The translations under genes were made by a program, and so were the position numbers. The notes under the pieces are model-generated. The model saw only the letters and a list, made by a program, of their open reading frames with translations. It made no database searches and was not told where the DNA came from. From Lepraria neglecta (taxonomy: Eukaryota > Ascomycota > Lecanoromycetes > Lecanorales > Stereocaulaceae): a DNA stretch of 64,000 bases. Location of the stretch: positions 62,001-126,000 of the forward strand of contig CM065652.1 in NCBI GenBank assembly GCA_033220425.1, read 5' to 3'. How positions within the stretch are numbered: position 1 is the first letter of the stretch; each line of letters starts with the position of its first letter. Shown piece by piece: positions 12,201 to 23,589 of this stretch.

Positions 12201-12554
12201 TTCTTTTCGAAGAGCAGCACAACTTAGTTCCGCGAAGAACAAAAGCCAGTGAAGGCGACTAATCCATGTTCTGTCGTACGTGAGAGCTTCACCGTACTGA
12301 TATATGGTTTTAGGCGTTGGCACTTCGCAGGAGGAAAGCATCAAACAGGCTGAATTAGGACTTGTCGCAGCCCAAATAGAAGATAAAAGGACGCTGCACA
12401 TGATCATTTGCCATAAGTGGCTGCAGTGAATGTATAATTTCCAAATGATCTAGACTCTACAAATCCAACGTATCTCATAATAAAAGCACCAAGACAATCC
12501 CAACCCGCAATGCGATGACATGATGCGTTGAATCCCAAGAGCACAGATATTTTC
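9236..12554. other. Decayed region right of the transposon, no supportable gene
   Basis: Frames are short and no known domain was recognised. The longest, a 221-codon minus-strand frame at 9900-10565, contains Cys/Lys/His-rich text (DWCKDRGKHKGEHKELV) but no start context, intron signals or family I can name. Minus-strand pieces at 9300-9620 (for example KIPLESQLWEGTKYIQEVF) read like fragments of an old coding sequence. A two-copy repeat lies at 11624-11710. The IRE1 3' region occupies the right end. Confidence 0.5.
11624..11710. repeat. Imperfect two-copy direct repeat (about 35 bp)
   Basis: Segments at 11624-11659 and 11677-11710 share the pattern GGAAAGG...TGCTGAG...GGTCTCAA...AATGCC with several differences. 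No coding meaning was seen. Confidence 0.6.
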
Positions 12555-15500
12555 TCACCTCTCGTAAAATCGTCTGAACCTGCCTTTTTCTTCCCACCCC
12601 AAATCCCTAACAACCCTCCAAGTTGTCAACAACAGACTCGGAAACTTCACCGTCCAAAAACACAAGTACCCCTCCGGCAGCGGCCCAACATTCTTCTTCA
12701 CATGCTCGGGCATATCTTCGTAATGATGCTTCTTATTCCTCAGCGCACGAAGCAAATCAAGTACACTTTCCCCCTTGTACTTCCGCTGCTTGCCAAGCGT
12801 CTCTTTGAAATCTCTCGGCAACACACTTAGAAAGTCGTAATGCGTATGTTGAAGGATAGCTTCAGCATGATCCTCCAGGTACGCCAGAGCATCACTTGGT
12901 GGCGCATTGTTCTGCTCACTGAATTTCTCAGATTCAAAAGCATCACTGACATGGCAAAGAAACTCCAACCGATCCTCCGCTGGCCAGAAGAATGGATGCG
13001 AAAGGATAGTAGCAGCATCAGGTCTCTCCTTCGGATTCTTGCTCAACATAGCACCCACAAGATCTCTAGCTTCCCACTGATAATCGCCCATGCAGTCTAG
13101 ACCGTCGAGGTGGTAGAGGCCTTTAACAATATTGGCTTCGCGCATAAATTTGCCATCTTTGTCGAAGGGGTGGGATCCTTGAGTCAGGCAGTAGTAGAAA
13201 ACGCAGCCGAGTGAGAAGATGTCAATGGCGCGGGTGGCACGGCGGTTGGTTTGTGGGTCTACTACCAAGGGTTCGGAGTTGTTTGTTGTTTCGACCCTTG
13301 TTAGGTCAAGGGGGGCGCTTGTTGGAGGAAGGTTAGGATCGTCATCGACGAGAAGTTCAGGGGCACGCCAGCCTGAGGTACCGGCTGCGAAGGCGGTGGT
13401 GGCGCGGAAGGAGTTTTGGTTGTCTTCAAGCTTTTTGCAGAGGCCGAAATCGGAGATGAGAAGGCGAGGTGGTTGGGTGACGGATGGGTTGGTTAGGCTG
13501 AGTTTGGGGGCGGAGACGAGGATATTTTGAGGTTTGATGTCTCGATGGACGATCTTCAGAGTGTGGAGATAGAGAAGTCCGGAGGTGATTTGTTTCAACA
13601 TGTTTGGTGTATCTAGGCCGTTCGAAGGGATCAACGTGGTATGGCAGTTTGGCTTCTCGATCACATCTTGAAGCGAGGCCGGACAGAGCTCAAGAGCAAT
13701 GTAGAGGAAATCGCCAGCGGTCTCTTTGTCGAAGTATCGTACGACATTCGGATGGTCGTCGCTTTCCTGGAGTAGATTGACCTCATGAGCGGCGATGTCG
13801 TAGAATTGTTTGAGCATGCGCTTCACAGCAACGTCTCTCCCACCGAAAGATCCTTTGAAGACCATCGTACCACTGCCTCCCATACCCAGAACTATATCTG
13901 TATTGACGCTAAGGTGTCCGACCTTGACAAGCGGTCCGTCTACTTCAGTCATGTCGGTGCCAACTGGAGGTGAACCTTTGAATTCGAGCTGTACCGGTTG
14001 CTCTTGAGGCTTCTGCGCGACCTCTTCCGCGGTTTTCTCTGCGTCACCTTTGGATGCGTGGGTGCTGTCGCTTCGATTCCTTGTGCGCTTGGCTCCACCT
14101 CTTTTGCCGCGTCGAGCTTTCTTCTTGCCTGGCTGGGGCGAGCCAATTTCTTCGACTTCATCAGGACCGGGAGATGGCTCTTGTATTCGAACCGCCTTCT
14201 CGTCTTTCTCGTTCTCTGAGCGTCCACGATCTTGCAAAGAGTTGGTCTGACTGCGAAGTGTGTTCGGTGGTGGCTCGAGCAGAGTATTGCTTCTTGTCCG
14301 TGCAATAGTGAGGTCATCTTCACCCCTTTCGACCAACTCTTCAACTTTGCCCTCTGCTATGGGTTGGAAGTCTATATCAGGCGCTTTTGTGGTAATTGGA
14401 GTAGATGGAACAGACGTCACTTGTTGTTGCACGGATGGCATTCCCGGGCGGATCTCGAACCCATCTCTCACTGTTTTGAGAAAGAGTCTCCGGTTGACGT
14501 AGAGGAAGACCAGGAAGACACCTGTCAAGCAAAGAACGACAAGATCGAAGAGGTTATTTCTAGCAGTGTCGATGATCTTGCTGTTGCCAATCAAGGATGG
14601 GAGCAGAGGAGACTCCTCGTAAATTTGAACCGGTGAATCGTTGACAACTGGCGTCTCAGATCCTGAGATTGTTAGGCCACTTCCATGCCGTGTTTCGTAT
14701 TCACTAAGAGCATGCACACCGACAAACCCTTCTTGTCGTTGCTTAAGGCTCAGAGATTGGCCGAACGAGGTAGACTCTAACCAGTCGTTGTTATAGCATA
14801 GCGCTGCCTTTGCTCGGCCAGTCACTAGGGGATATGTGCTTTCGGACATGGCGAACCATCCTCCAGCTTCGGTGTGGTTCACGAATATGCGATTCTTTGC
14901 GCTGAGAACATCGTAGATATCGCTGTCCATGGGTGCAACTGGTTGGGGCAAGACGATGAGCTGTGGATCCGGGTCATCGATTTGCGAAGGTCGAGCCACG
15001 TCGAAGACTCTGACCACAGGAGATGAGAGTTTCTGGGTATATGATTTCTGCCTGTCCATCATCTGGCCGTAGTCCCATCCGAAGATGCTGCCGTCATGCA
15101 GTGGGTAGACGTATTTGTTGTCCATGGTGCTTAGGTACTGACTGTGAAGGTCTCCATCTCGAGTATTGGGGCCCCATTCGGAGTACTTCAAGGTACAAAT
15201 CGGCTCAGTCGTATCTCGATTCTGGATGGTGATGGTATACTCGGTTCGACCGAGGACAAATGATCCACGAGAGCCGCACTCTTCATCGTCCAAGACGTCC
15301 AAGCCTCCTGGCTTTGGACATCTCGGTTCCTTGCTGAGAGCTCCTCCAGAGCCAAAGACCTTGTTGATAGTGCCAGTCGTCGCGTCCACGGTGTACAGCT
15401 TGGTCTTCTTCTCCGCATTGTAAACCACAGCAGGGTCCACACTCTCATAAGGCGACATGTCCGCTACCAACTGCTTGACAGTCAAATGCAACTTTTGCAA

Positions 15501-16115
15501 CCCACCCAATCCCCCTTGATTGTAAATGTAGATATCTCCATCCCTACTCGGCTCCACAATCCAGAGAAAGTCATACTCCGGCTTGCTGTGATCAAGCAAG
15601 GATTTGTTCTGCGGATGATACACCGTCTCCACCATCGGCTTATCAACCTCCAACTCCCACCTCGCAGCTCCCGTCTTCCTATCCCTCGCATGTATAGATC
15701 CATCCACGGTCGCCAGAAGTACAAAATCCTCGACCTCCCAATCCTGCAGCGAGCGCGCATGAAGCGGCGTGGACAGCCCGGCTGACTTGCCGGAGCCTCG
15801 TGCAGGCTGGACAGCTCGGACGGCACGGTTTTCACCGGCCAGAGCTAGAGGGTTTGTATCATCAGCGCTCGTTTTTCGCTGGTTCAATGTCGTGTCTTTT
15901 CCGTTTCTGTAGTTGGTTGTTTCGAATGTTCGTGCGTTTTGTGATCCGGATAGTGCTGGGTCTGTGCGGTATTTATTTAGGGCAGCTTGTTCGTGTGGTG
16001 ATTTGCGATGGTATAGTTGGTCGTGGCTCTGGGAGGCTACTAGGAAGGGCCATATCAGCAGGGAGGTCGTCAATGCTGATACGACGGTCGTTCCAGCGCC
16101 TGGACGCCGACGCAT
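12555..16115 (-). CDS. IRE1: IRE1-type ER stress sensor kinase/endoribonuclease
   Basis: A single uninterrupted exon of 1,186 residues from the first ATG (16115, to within a base). The longer upstream frame lacks an ATG, and this start gives a signal peptide (VVSALTTSLLIWPFLVASQS). The luminal sensor domain has PQQ-like repeats (ATVDGSIHARDRKTGAARWE). A membrane segment lies near residues 520-540 (VVLCLTGVFLVFLYV), followed by a basic linker. The kinase starts near 740 (GMGGSGTMVFKG), with HRDIKPQN near 855 and SDFGL near 887. The C-terminal KEN nuclease ends the protein, with the conserved LRNKKHHY segment carrying the catalytic His. IRE1 senses unfolded protein in the ER lumen and splices HAC1/hacA mRNA. 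The length is normal for filamentous fungi. Confidence 0.96.
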   Translation of the reverse strand: MRRRPGAGTTVVSALTTSLLIWPFLVASQSHDQLYHRKSPHEQAALNKYRTDPALSGSQNARTFETTNYRNGKDTTLNQRKTSADDTNPLALAGENRAVRAVQPARGSGKSAGLSTPLHARSLQDWEVEDFVLLATVDGSIHARDRKTGAARWELEVDKPMVETVYHPQNKSLLDHSKPEYDFLWIVEPSRDGDIYIYNQGGLGGLQKLHLTVKQLVADMSPYESVDPAVVYNAEKKTKLYTVDATTGTINKVFGSGGALSKEPRCPKPGGLDVLDDEECGSRGSFVLGRTEYTITIQNRDTTEPICTLKYSEWGPNTRDGDLHSQYLSTMDNKYVYPLHDGSIFGWDYGQMMDRQKSYTQKLSSPVVRVFDVARPSQIDDPDPQLIVLPQPVAPMDSDIYDVLSAKNRIFVNHTEAGGWFAMSESTYPLVTGRAKAALCYNNDWLESTSFGQSLSLKQRQEGFVGVHALSEYETRHGSGLTISGSETPVVNDSPVQIYEESPLLPSLIGNSKIIDTARNNLFDLVVLCLTGVFLVFLYVNRRLFLKTVRDGFEIRPGMPSVQQQVTSVPSTPITTKAPDIDFQPIAEGKVEELVERGEDDLTIARTRSNTLLEPPPNTLRSQTNSLQDRGRSENEKDEKAVRIQEPSPGPDEVEEIGSPQPGKKKARRGKRGGAKRTRNRSDSTHASKGDAEKTAEEVAQKPQEQPVQLEFKGSPPVGTDMTEVDGPLVKVGHLSVNTDIVLGMGGSGTMVFKGSFGGRDVAVKRMLKQFYDIAAHEVNLLQESDDHPNVVRYFDKETAGDFLYIALELCPASLQDVIEKPNCHTTLIPSNGLDTPNMLKQITSGLLYLHTLKIVHRDIKPQNILVSAPKLSLTNPSVTQPPRLLISDFGLCKKLEDNQNSFRATTAFAAGTSGWRAPELLVDDDPNLPPTSAPLDLTRVETTNNSEPLVVDPQTNRRATRAIDIFSLGCVFYYCLTQGSHPFDKDGKFMREANIVKGLYHLDGLDCMGDYQWEARDLVGAMLSKNPKERPDAATILSHPFFWPAEDRLEFLCHVSDAFESEKFSEQNNAPPSDALAYLEDHAEAILQHTHYDFLSVLPRDFKETLGKQRKYKGESVLDLLRALRNKKHHYEDMPEHVKKNVGPLPEGYLCFWTVKFPSLLLTTWRVVRDLGWEEKGRFRRFYER

Positions 16116-16701
16116 GTTGGCGGTGTTCGATCCAGCTTTACTGTCTTGGTGGGCAGATTTCGTAGGCAGATGCGACTGAGATGAATTGGCCGGGATCACA
16201 AGCGGTCCCGGGCATTGTCAATGTCAAAATGATGATAGATGGATGGATAAATCAATAGCTATATGGATGATAAAGATAGAGGAAGAGAAGGAGATGGTGT
16301 GAGGGAATGTCAAACGTGAAGGCACAGCGGATTTTGTTGCGTCTCAGCTCCAGATTTGGTACAAGGTTAGCCGCTAACCGAATCCAGCAAAGCTATTGTG
16401 TCAGATTTGCGCAACCAATCAGAAGTGGAAGCTTCTTTTCAAACCGCGCGGCCCTTCCCGTGTACCAAATGAGAAACCAGGCACAAGATCGACGTGGAAA
16501 AAAGTCAACAGTAAAGCGAGATTCTTTCAAATCCCAGCGTTTAGTCCTGTATCATTCGTTGACGGAGCAATTACGCCAAAGCTGAAACTTTGAAACATTG
16601 ATGACGACACTCTATTGCTCTATTGCTATGGACATTATTGCTACGGCCGTAATGGCAGTGCAAATGCTTGGAACATCGCTGGATATCATAACTTTTGCAT
16701 A
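16116..16701. promoter_or_regulatory. IRE1 upstream region
   Basis: About 590 bp between the IRE1 start and the MITE. No TATA box stands out. Short frames here have no recognisable content. The region holds the IRE1 promoter by position only. Confidence 0.4.
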
Positions 16702-16859
16702 GAAGGGTTCACCCCCCTGTGGGCCAGACCCTCGTGTGGGCCACTCGTAGGGCTGGGGGCCAATGAGCCCCCTAGAGAGGGGTCCTAGAGCTGGTTGGAG
16801 GACGAGCTCTAGGGCTCAAGGCCTATAGAGGGTCTGGCCCACAGGGGGGTGAACCCTTC
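16702..16859. mobile_element. 158 bp MITE with 32 bp inverted repeats, TA duplication
   Basis: The left repeat 16702-16733 (begins GAAGGGTTCACCCCCCTGTG) and right repeat 16828-16859 are exact reverse complements over 32 bp. TA flanks both sides (16700-16701 and 16860-16861). The 94 bp centre is GC-rich and itself partly self-complementary, so the whole unit could fold into one hairpin. It has no coding capacity. Size, TIRs and TA duplication fit a Tc1/mariner-derived MITE. Its ends differ from those of the 4 kb transposon at 5161, so another transposase must have moved it. Confidence 0.88.
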
Positions 16860-16863
16860 TATC

Positions 16864-18618
16864 TTACATTCTCTCCCGTTTCCGTGGTGCGCTTCGGATA
16901 ATGTTGTCGACCCGTAGCAAAAGCTGCAGGACCTAATTAGCAAGGGAGTTCCAGAGGAAAGGATCAATAATGGATTGGACTAACCTCCGCAGCTTCACTT
17001 GCAGACGACACCACAGCCCGTTTCAGCTTGTAGCTCTCGATCACTCCCAGCTCCCTCATGTTTGCAATGCCCCCTCCAGGCGTCAACAGATCTAATCCGG
17101 AGCTCGTGTTCCCCTTGTAAATCTCCTTTTTCAGCCGTGCCACTAGATCACTTGAGTCGAAACCGGCGTTGTCCGCCAGGATCGTAGGTAGTTGCCGTAA
17201 TGCTGTGGCAAATGATTCTACGGCGAGGGCTTTCTTGCCTTCAACTGCCGGTGCCGTTTGCTCCACAGCTTTTGCCATAACCATCTCAGCACAGCCGCCC
17301 CCGAGTGTCGTTTTCGGTTCTCGGACCGTTTGTGAAAGTACTGCCAGGGCATCATGTAGTGATCGCTCAGCCTCATCCAGTAACTGCTCAGTGGCTCCTC
17401 GGAGGACGATGGTGCAAGCCTGACCAGCGGCAACTCCGGAGAACTTGATTAGTGTGTCCTCGCCAATGATGACTTCCTCGATAAGATCACAGTGGCCAAG
17501 CTTCACGTGCTCAGGATGGTCAAACGTAGAGGCAATCTCGCCACCTGTAACCAAAGCTAACCGTTCGATACCATCAAAGTCCGCGTGCTCTATCGACATG
17601 ATGCCGGCATCGGAGAAGAGTTGCTCTGGCCAATTGTAGATAAGTTGGCGATTCACAAAACAATTTATGCCATGAGCCTTGATCTTCTCCACCTTTGCCT
17701 TCATCTTTTCCCGCTCAGCCCTTTCGAGCTCGGCCAGCTTTCCTGTAGACTCGACCTTCACCCTAGCACCGAAGATCTTGATCTTGTCTGTGTCCATAGC
17801 CGTGTTTGCCACCAGTATCTTCGCATTCTCTAGTCTCTTGGGCTGATTGACTCCGATTTGCTTGTCCAGTATGAATCCTTCGTCCAAATATGAGTCGTTC
17901 AGCTTTCCCCCAGCCTTCTTGATGATCTGTATATGACTGAGGTCCGTAGACCCTCGCATCCGTAGAACAGCATCACAAGCCAGCTCTGCGAAGTGATTTC
18001 GATCCTGGCTAAGCACTTTCGAGCTGAGTGTTGTCCTCGCAATGGCCCTGAGATCATTGCGGAAGGCTTCATTGTCTTTGCTGTGATCAACGGCAGTCTC
18101 CTCCAAAGCTTTTAGGGCAACATTGCTTGCTATTCGGTAACCTTCGATGATGGTCTGAGGATGTATCTTTTTCTCCACTAGCTTCTCTGCCTCCCGTAAT
18201 AACTCTGCTGCCAGCACTGTCACCGATGTTGTACCATCTCCCACCTCGTCATCTTGGACCTTCGATATGTTGACCAGGACCTTAGCTGCAGCGTTGTCTA
18301 ACGCTATTGACTTCAGGATTGTGGCACCATCGTTTGTGACCATAATTTCACCCGTAGAACTAGGTAGAAGTCAGTCTGGTGCTTCATGATTCGAGTCCTG
18401 TTGGTCACGTACGCTGATTGCAATATCTTATCCATGCCCTTAGGACCTAGTGTACTCTTCACCAGATCTCCCACAGCAATAGCACCCACAAAGGCTGAGA
18501 GACGCGCATTCTCACCCTTCTCTTCCGTGACCTCGTCGCCGAAAATCTGTGTAGGGTTAAAGGCTGCCTGTAGTATATCAGTACCCACTCGTGATAACAA
18601 AGCCAATCAACGCACCAT
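16864..18618 (-). CDS. CCT2: T-complex protein 1 subunit beta (CCT2)
   Basis: Predicted as complement(join(16864..16923, 16985..18359, 18413..18567, 18616..18618)), 530 residues against 527 in yeast. The first coding exon is only the ATG; introns of 48, 53 and 61 bp restore the family sequence ([44 protein letters not shown]). Group II chaperonin signatures are present: [16 protein letters not shown] near the start, NDGATILK, then [10 protein letters not shown] near residue 95, the ATP-hydrolysis loop. CCT2 is one of eight subunits of the cytosolic TRiC ring that folds actin and tubulin. The MITE lies five bases past the stop, so it falls in the 3' UTR. Confidence 0.96.
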
Positions 18619-19189
18619 CTAGAACGTCGTCTAAGCTCTGAGAGAACGGAATTGTTTAAAACTTTTGATCACTCGGCAGATCTGCTGGACGCGACTTTCT
18701 GGGTGGCATTCCAAGTCCGGGTATGCTCCGCTAGTGCCCGCTGGTGTGACGACTATTCTGCCCCATGACGGATAGGACCATGCAGCACAAGACCTTTCTC
18801 CGCGACCACTTGACCATTTCTCCACAATGTACCCCACAATTCAATGGCCACCGGGGATTGTCATTTGAGCCTCATGATATTGATCACAGTTCTACGATGG
18901 GGGCCATTTGACGTTTCAACTGCGTTGGAGCCCTGTGATTGATGGGTAGTCTGTGGAGACAATGGGGGATATAAAAGGGGTCTTCATGGCAAGTATAATG
19001 TTGACTCGCCATTGCACATAATAAAACACATCCTTGTATATATTACCCCTGTACTTATTGTATTCTCTGTTTACCGCTTCAACCGTACATACGTCATCTA
19101 CTATTTTGTGAGCTCTCCATATTGTTCGACAAATTACCTTTTCGAACTTTACTCTTTCCTTCTCAAGACAACAAACAGACTTCAAGAAG
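18619..19189. promoter_or_regulatory. Divergent promoter region between CCT2 and GH64 gene
   Basis: 571 bp separate the two start codons. A TATA-like TATAAAA at 18970-18976 lies about 210 bp before the GH64 ATG, followed by a pyrimidine-rich stretch ending near 19180. No TATA was noticed on the CCT2 side, as is common for constitutive genes. Confidence 0.5.
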
Positions 19190-20425
19190 ATGACTTCTGC
19201 CACGACAAGAATCGCTCTCCAGAATCAGACGACTTCGAGCAACGTCTATGGTTACATCTCAGGCTATGCCATCGATAATGGCAACGACCTCTTTCTCCTC
19301 CAATCTGATGGCAAGACCCCCTATTACCCTTCTAGTCCCAATACCACGGGCAGTCCTTTAGAAAAAGACTGCGCCATTGCACTTGGCGCTCCTGGCAATA
19401 CTGTCACAGTCACCGTTCCCCATCTTGCTGGTAGCCGAATATGGTTCTCCGTCGATAATACCCTGACCTTCCTTCTCAACCCTGCGAACGGTCCCACCCC
19501 CGTTGGCCTCGTCGAGCCGGCCGTCACCAATTCTTCTGACCCTAACATCAACACCAGCTGGGTGAGTATTCTCCTTGACTACATCGTATCCGTTCATTAG
19601 CTTTCACTGCTGACAAAATTTCAGGACTTCTGCGAGTTCACCTACAACAGCTCGCAGATCTTCGTCAACATCAGCTATGTTGACTTTGTCTCCCTTCCAA
19701 TTTCTCTTACTCTGACCGACACATCCAACAACACCCAGCACGTCGCTGGCCTGCCACCGAACGGCCTCGACACAGTCTGTTCTGGCCTGACTGCGCAGCA
19801 AGCTGCCGACAATGCAGGCTGGTCCTCTCTTGTCGTGAAAAGCCCCAACGGTAGCAATCTCCGCGCCCTGAGCCCAACCCAAGGCATCACCATCAACAAT
19901 AACTTGTTCTCGGGCTACTATGACTCCTATGTCAACCAGGTCTGGAACAAGTACATTAGTCAGCCCCTCTCAATCGACACTCAAGCATCCTTCGGCGTCG
20001 TGAGCGGTCAAGTCGATCCTAATACCGGTTTGATGGGCTTCAGCGGCTCAGCGACGTATGGCAAACCCTCCGCCAGCGACATCTTTAGCTGCAGCACTGG
20101 GCCGTTTATCAACAACGGCAACATCGAGCAGGGCGCTATAACCGCACGTTTCAGTGCCGCTTTCAATCGCTCCACGCTCTTGACCAATGAGACGCAGCCG
20201 AGTGGGAGCCCGAGCAGCTATTATCAGATTTCTCCAACAAACCACTATGCGCGTATCGTACATGCGGCCAATATTGGTGGAGTGGGATATGCATTTCCCT
20301 ATGATGACGTGACTCCTGACGGCGGAGACAACCAGAGTGGCTCGGTCTCCAGTGGGAATCCGCAGTTGCTCACAGTTGCTGTTGGTGGTGGAAATGCGAG
20401 TGCGGGCCTGACTACTCAGAAGTGA
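19190..20425 (+). CDS. GH64-type glucan endo-1,3-beta-glucosidase-like protein
   Basis: Predicted as join(19190..19561, 19625..20425), 390 residues. The 63 bp intron (GTGAGT...TTTCAG) joins NINTSW to DFCEFTYN. The sequence follows the GH64/thaumatin-like beta-1,3-glucanase family throughout: NVYGYISGYAIDN, PYYPSSPNTTGSP, SRIWFSVDNTLTFLLNP, ISYVDFVSLPISLTL, FSCSTGPF and, near the end, AFPYDDVTPDGGDNQSG. The enzyme class cleaves laminarin-type glucan. There is no N-terminal signal peptide, as in many fungal members, so export, if any, would be unconventional. Asn-X-Ser/Thr sites are frequent. No lesion was seen. Confidence 0.88.
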
Positions 20426-20878
20426 TTGAGCAATGATGGGCTCTTGGCAGTATTCGGATTGGATAACACTCGCTAAGATTTGCTTTCACACCTTGTCACT
20501 CGTTTGGAACTCTTCGGCATGCGTTTTGACTCTCACGGACATACTTGGTTATCTTCTTGTATATATTTGATTCTGCTACTCAACTGTACATTGTCGATTG
20601 ATTTCTACTCACAGGCGCATAGCAATGCAATGTCCATAATGTATTAAGTTAGAATGTTGAACCGCAGGCTCCAGAGGGGCCAGTTGGAGTCGCGTGCCTA
20701 ACTGTTGTAGTAGTGGAGTCATGCCGCATATCGACTAGGGTGCCCCTCCTCTAACCTTCCCGTTCCCTCGTCATTGCCGCCGAGAGAATCCTTTGACTTG
20801 AAATCCATACAAAGGCGCAGCTACAATGTCACGTATATTCTCAGCGATTCTCCCCCTAAAAAGTCGGTGACCTTCGCA
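20426..20878. other. Intergenic region, GH64 3' end to CSC1-type gene
   Basis: 453 bp with no recognisable gene. The frame of the next gene extends upstream to 20774 without an ATG, so that extension is taken as 5' UTR. Confidence 0.45.
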
Positions 20879-23589
20879 ATGGACTCAGTGTGGATTCTCA
20901 AACATGGCGGCGATGCCTACAAGGATCCAAGCAAGAGTCAGAACCAGAGGGACATCATCACTCAATCGGTCATCTCCCTTGCACTGGGAATCATTGCCTT
21001 TCTCGCTTTCTGTGTGAGTTGTACATGCGACCTCAGCTACCACTAGCCTAGCTAATCACTACGTCTAGTTCATGAGGCCAAGATGGACGGGTCTCTACGC
21101 AGCAAGAAAGAGGCAGAAGGATGCGGCGAAGCCACTGCCAGATCTTCCAGATACCTTCCTTGGATGGCTGCCAGTCCTCTATCGGATCACTGAGGAGGAG
21201 GTGCTGACCTCAGCAGGTCTCGATGCCTATGTCGTGAGTGATCGTGCCAGAACCTGAAGCTGCTTGTCTAACACAGTGGGCAGTTTCTCAACTTCTTCAA
21301 AATGGCGACCAAGTACATAGCGATCACCTTTTTCTTCTCCCTTGTGATCATGCTACCTATACACGTCCACGACACTGGGAACTATGGCTTACCGAACCTG
21401 GGGAACTCTACGACAAACAGTACAGAATCCTCGCAAGCCTACTACGCTCGATCGTCGCCGCTGCTGGGAATCTATGCGAAGAAAGTAAAAGACGATACAG
21501 CTCCGACGGATCTGATGCTATGGATGTACGTATTCTTCGTATACTTCTTCTCCGCGCTGGCATTATATCTCCTTGTCACGGAGACGAAGAAGATCATACG
21601 AATTCGACAGGACTACCTTGGAAGCCAGTCTACGGTTACAGACAGGACGATCAGGCTCTCTGGTATACCTGAAGAATTACGTTCAGAAGAGTTGATTAAG
21701 GAGACAATTGAAAACCTGCAGATTGGGAAAGTGGAAAGCGTTCTGCTGTGCATGGACTGGAGTGAGCTGGATCACCTGATGAATAAAAGGATGAATGTCT
21801 TGCGGAAGCTAGAAGAGGCTTGGACTGTACATATGGGACATCCGAAACACGGCGGGTATAGGGTGCTGCTCCAAGGTTCGACGCCTAGACGAGATACCCA
21901 TGACGAAGAAAGCTCACGCCTTCTTGGTGGTGAAAATGAAGACCACAGTCATACCGCAGATCGGCCTAAGACACGAATATGGTACGGCTTTTGGGGCCTA
22001 CAAAGTCGGAAGATCGACGCTATCGATTACTATGAGGAAAAGCTTCGCAAGTTGGATGAACAGATCAAGTCATCACGAAAAAAGGTGTTCAAACCTACAC
22101 CACTGGCCTTCGTCACATTGGATTCGACAGCTGCAGCCGTAAGTAACACCGCTCTAAACCTTTGACGTCGCTGACGATTCTTAGCAAATGGCTGTACAAG
22201 CTACGATGGACCCAGAGCCAATGAAGTTGCTGGCAAATCCTGCGCCTGCGCCGGCAGACGTTGTATGGCAGAACACTTATCTTCCGAGATCAAGCAGGAT
22301 GCTTCGAGCGTGGTCCATCACTTTGGTCATTGCAATACTAACCGTCTTCTGGTCGCTGCTACTCGTGCCCCTTGCTGGGTTGCTGAGCTTGGAGAACATT
22401 CGCGCCGTTTGGCCGCAGCTTGCAGATGCCTTGGAAAGCCACGAAATCAGCAGGTCTCTCATCCAGCAAGGTCTACCTACCCTACTCATCTCATTGTTGA
22501 GTGTAGCCGTGCCATATATTTACTACTGTAAGCTTCTCAGCCAAGATGAGTGACCTCCCATCTGACCTCGAACTATAGGGCTCTCAACGCTTCAAGGAAT
22601 GATCTCGCAAGGGGAGGTCGAAATGTCGCTGATATCCAAGAACTTCTTCTTCACGTTCTTCAACCTTTTCGTCGTCTTCACCGTCTTCGGAACAGCTTCC
22701 AATGCCAGAGGGTACTTCGATCGGATTGGAGATACACTCAAGGATACTACAAGTATTGCCTATGTCCTGGCAAGCTCGCTCAAAAATTTGGTTCTCTTCT
22801 ACATCAATTTGATCATCTTGCAAGGTCTCGGACTATTCCCATTTCGATTACTAGAATTTGGCAGCGTTGCCTTGTATCCAATCTACTTGACTGGTGCAAA
22901 GACTCCTCGAGGTACGAGTCTCCGTTCTGGTACCTGACGCTTTCATTTCGCAAAGCTTACACATCGCAGACTACGCAGAACTCGTGCAACCGCCAGTATT
23001 CAGCTATGGCTTCTACCTTCCTCAAAGCATCCTCATCTTCATTGTCTGCATCGTCTACAGCGTCTTACCAGGTTCTTGGTTCGTATTATTCTTCGGCTTG
23101 CTATACTTCATCATTGGCAGCTTCATCTACAAATACCAACTCCTCTATGCCATGGACCACCGCCGACACTCTACAGGCCAAGCTTGGCCAATCATCTGCA
23201 ACCGTGTTGTCCTCGGCCTGATCGTGTTTCAGGTTGCTATGGCAGGCATTGTCGGTCTAAGCCTGGCAATCTACCGTGCGGTTTTGATTGTGCCTCTCAT
23301 CGTCTTCTCGATATGGTTCATTGTATTCTATCAAAAGACCTACGCGCCATTGATGAAGTTCATCGCCATACGCAGCCTTACTCACGATCCACCTTTCGGA
23401 GCGATACCTCAAGGCGAATCGAGGTATGAGAGCGAGACTTCGAGAGGTCGAGATGTTGATGAGGATGACGAGACCGGGCTACGGTATACCAATCCTAGCT
23501 TAGTCTTGCCACTGGAGGATGTTTGGCTTGCGAAGGAGCGGCCAAACCATAATGGCTCTACAGCTAGGAACGGCGAGGAAGACGTGTAA
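20879..23589 (+). CDS. CSC1/RSN1-type calcium-permeable stress-gated channel
   Basis: Predicted as join(20879..21013, 21069..21233, 21284..22138, 22185..22527, 22579..22911, 22970..23589), 816 residues. All five introns are 46-58 bp with GT/AG ends. The first in-frame ATG gives MDSVWILKHGG. The order matches the OSCA/TMEM63/CSC1 family: a late-exocytosis-type first helix (ITQSVISLALGIIAFLAF), FMRPRWTGLYAARK, two further helices, a cytosolic loop (TIRLSGIPEEL... SRKKVFKPTPLAFVTLDS), then the pore region of about seven helices (ISKNFFFTFFNLFVVFTVFG; YGFYLPQSILIFIVCIVYSV; PLMKFIAIRSL). Known members are plasma-membrane mechanosensitive or osmosensitive cation channels; fungal paralogues differ in role. 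The C-terminal tail is charged and disordered. Confidence 0.92.

Noticed and set aside
16113-16199. Longer IRE1 N-terminus
   Set aside because: The 28 extra codons begin with GTG, contain no ATG, and would bury the signal peptide.
16702-16859. MITE as a derivative of the 4 kb transposon
   Set aside because: Both use TA, but their terminal sequences (GAAGGGTTCA versus TCGTAGATCC) are unrelated.
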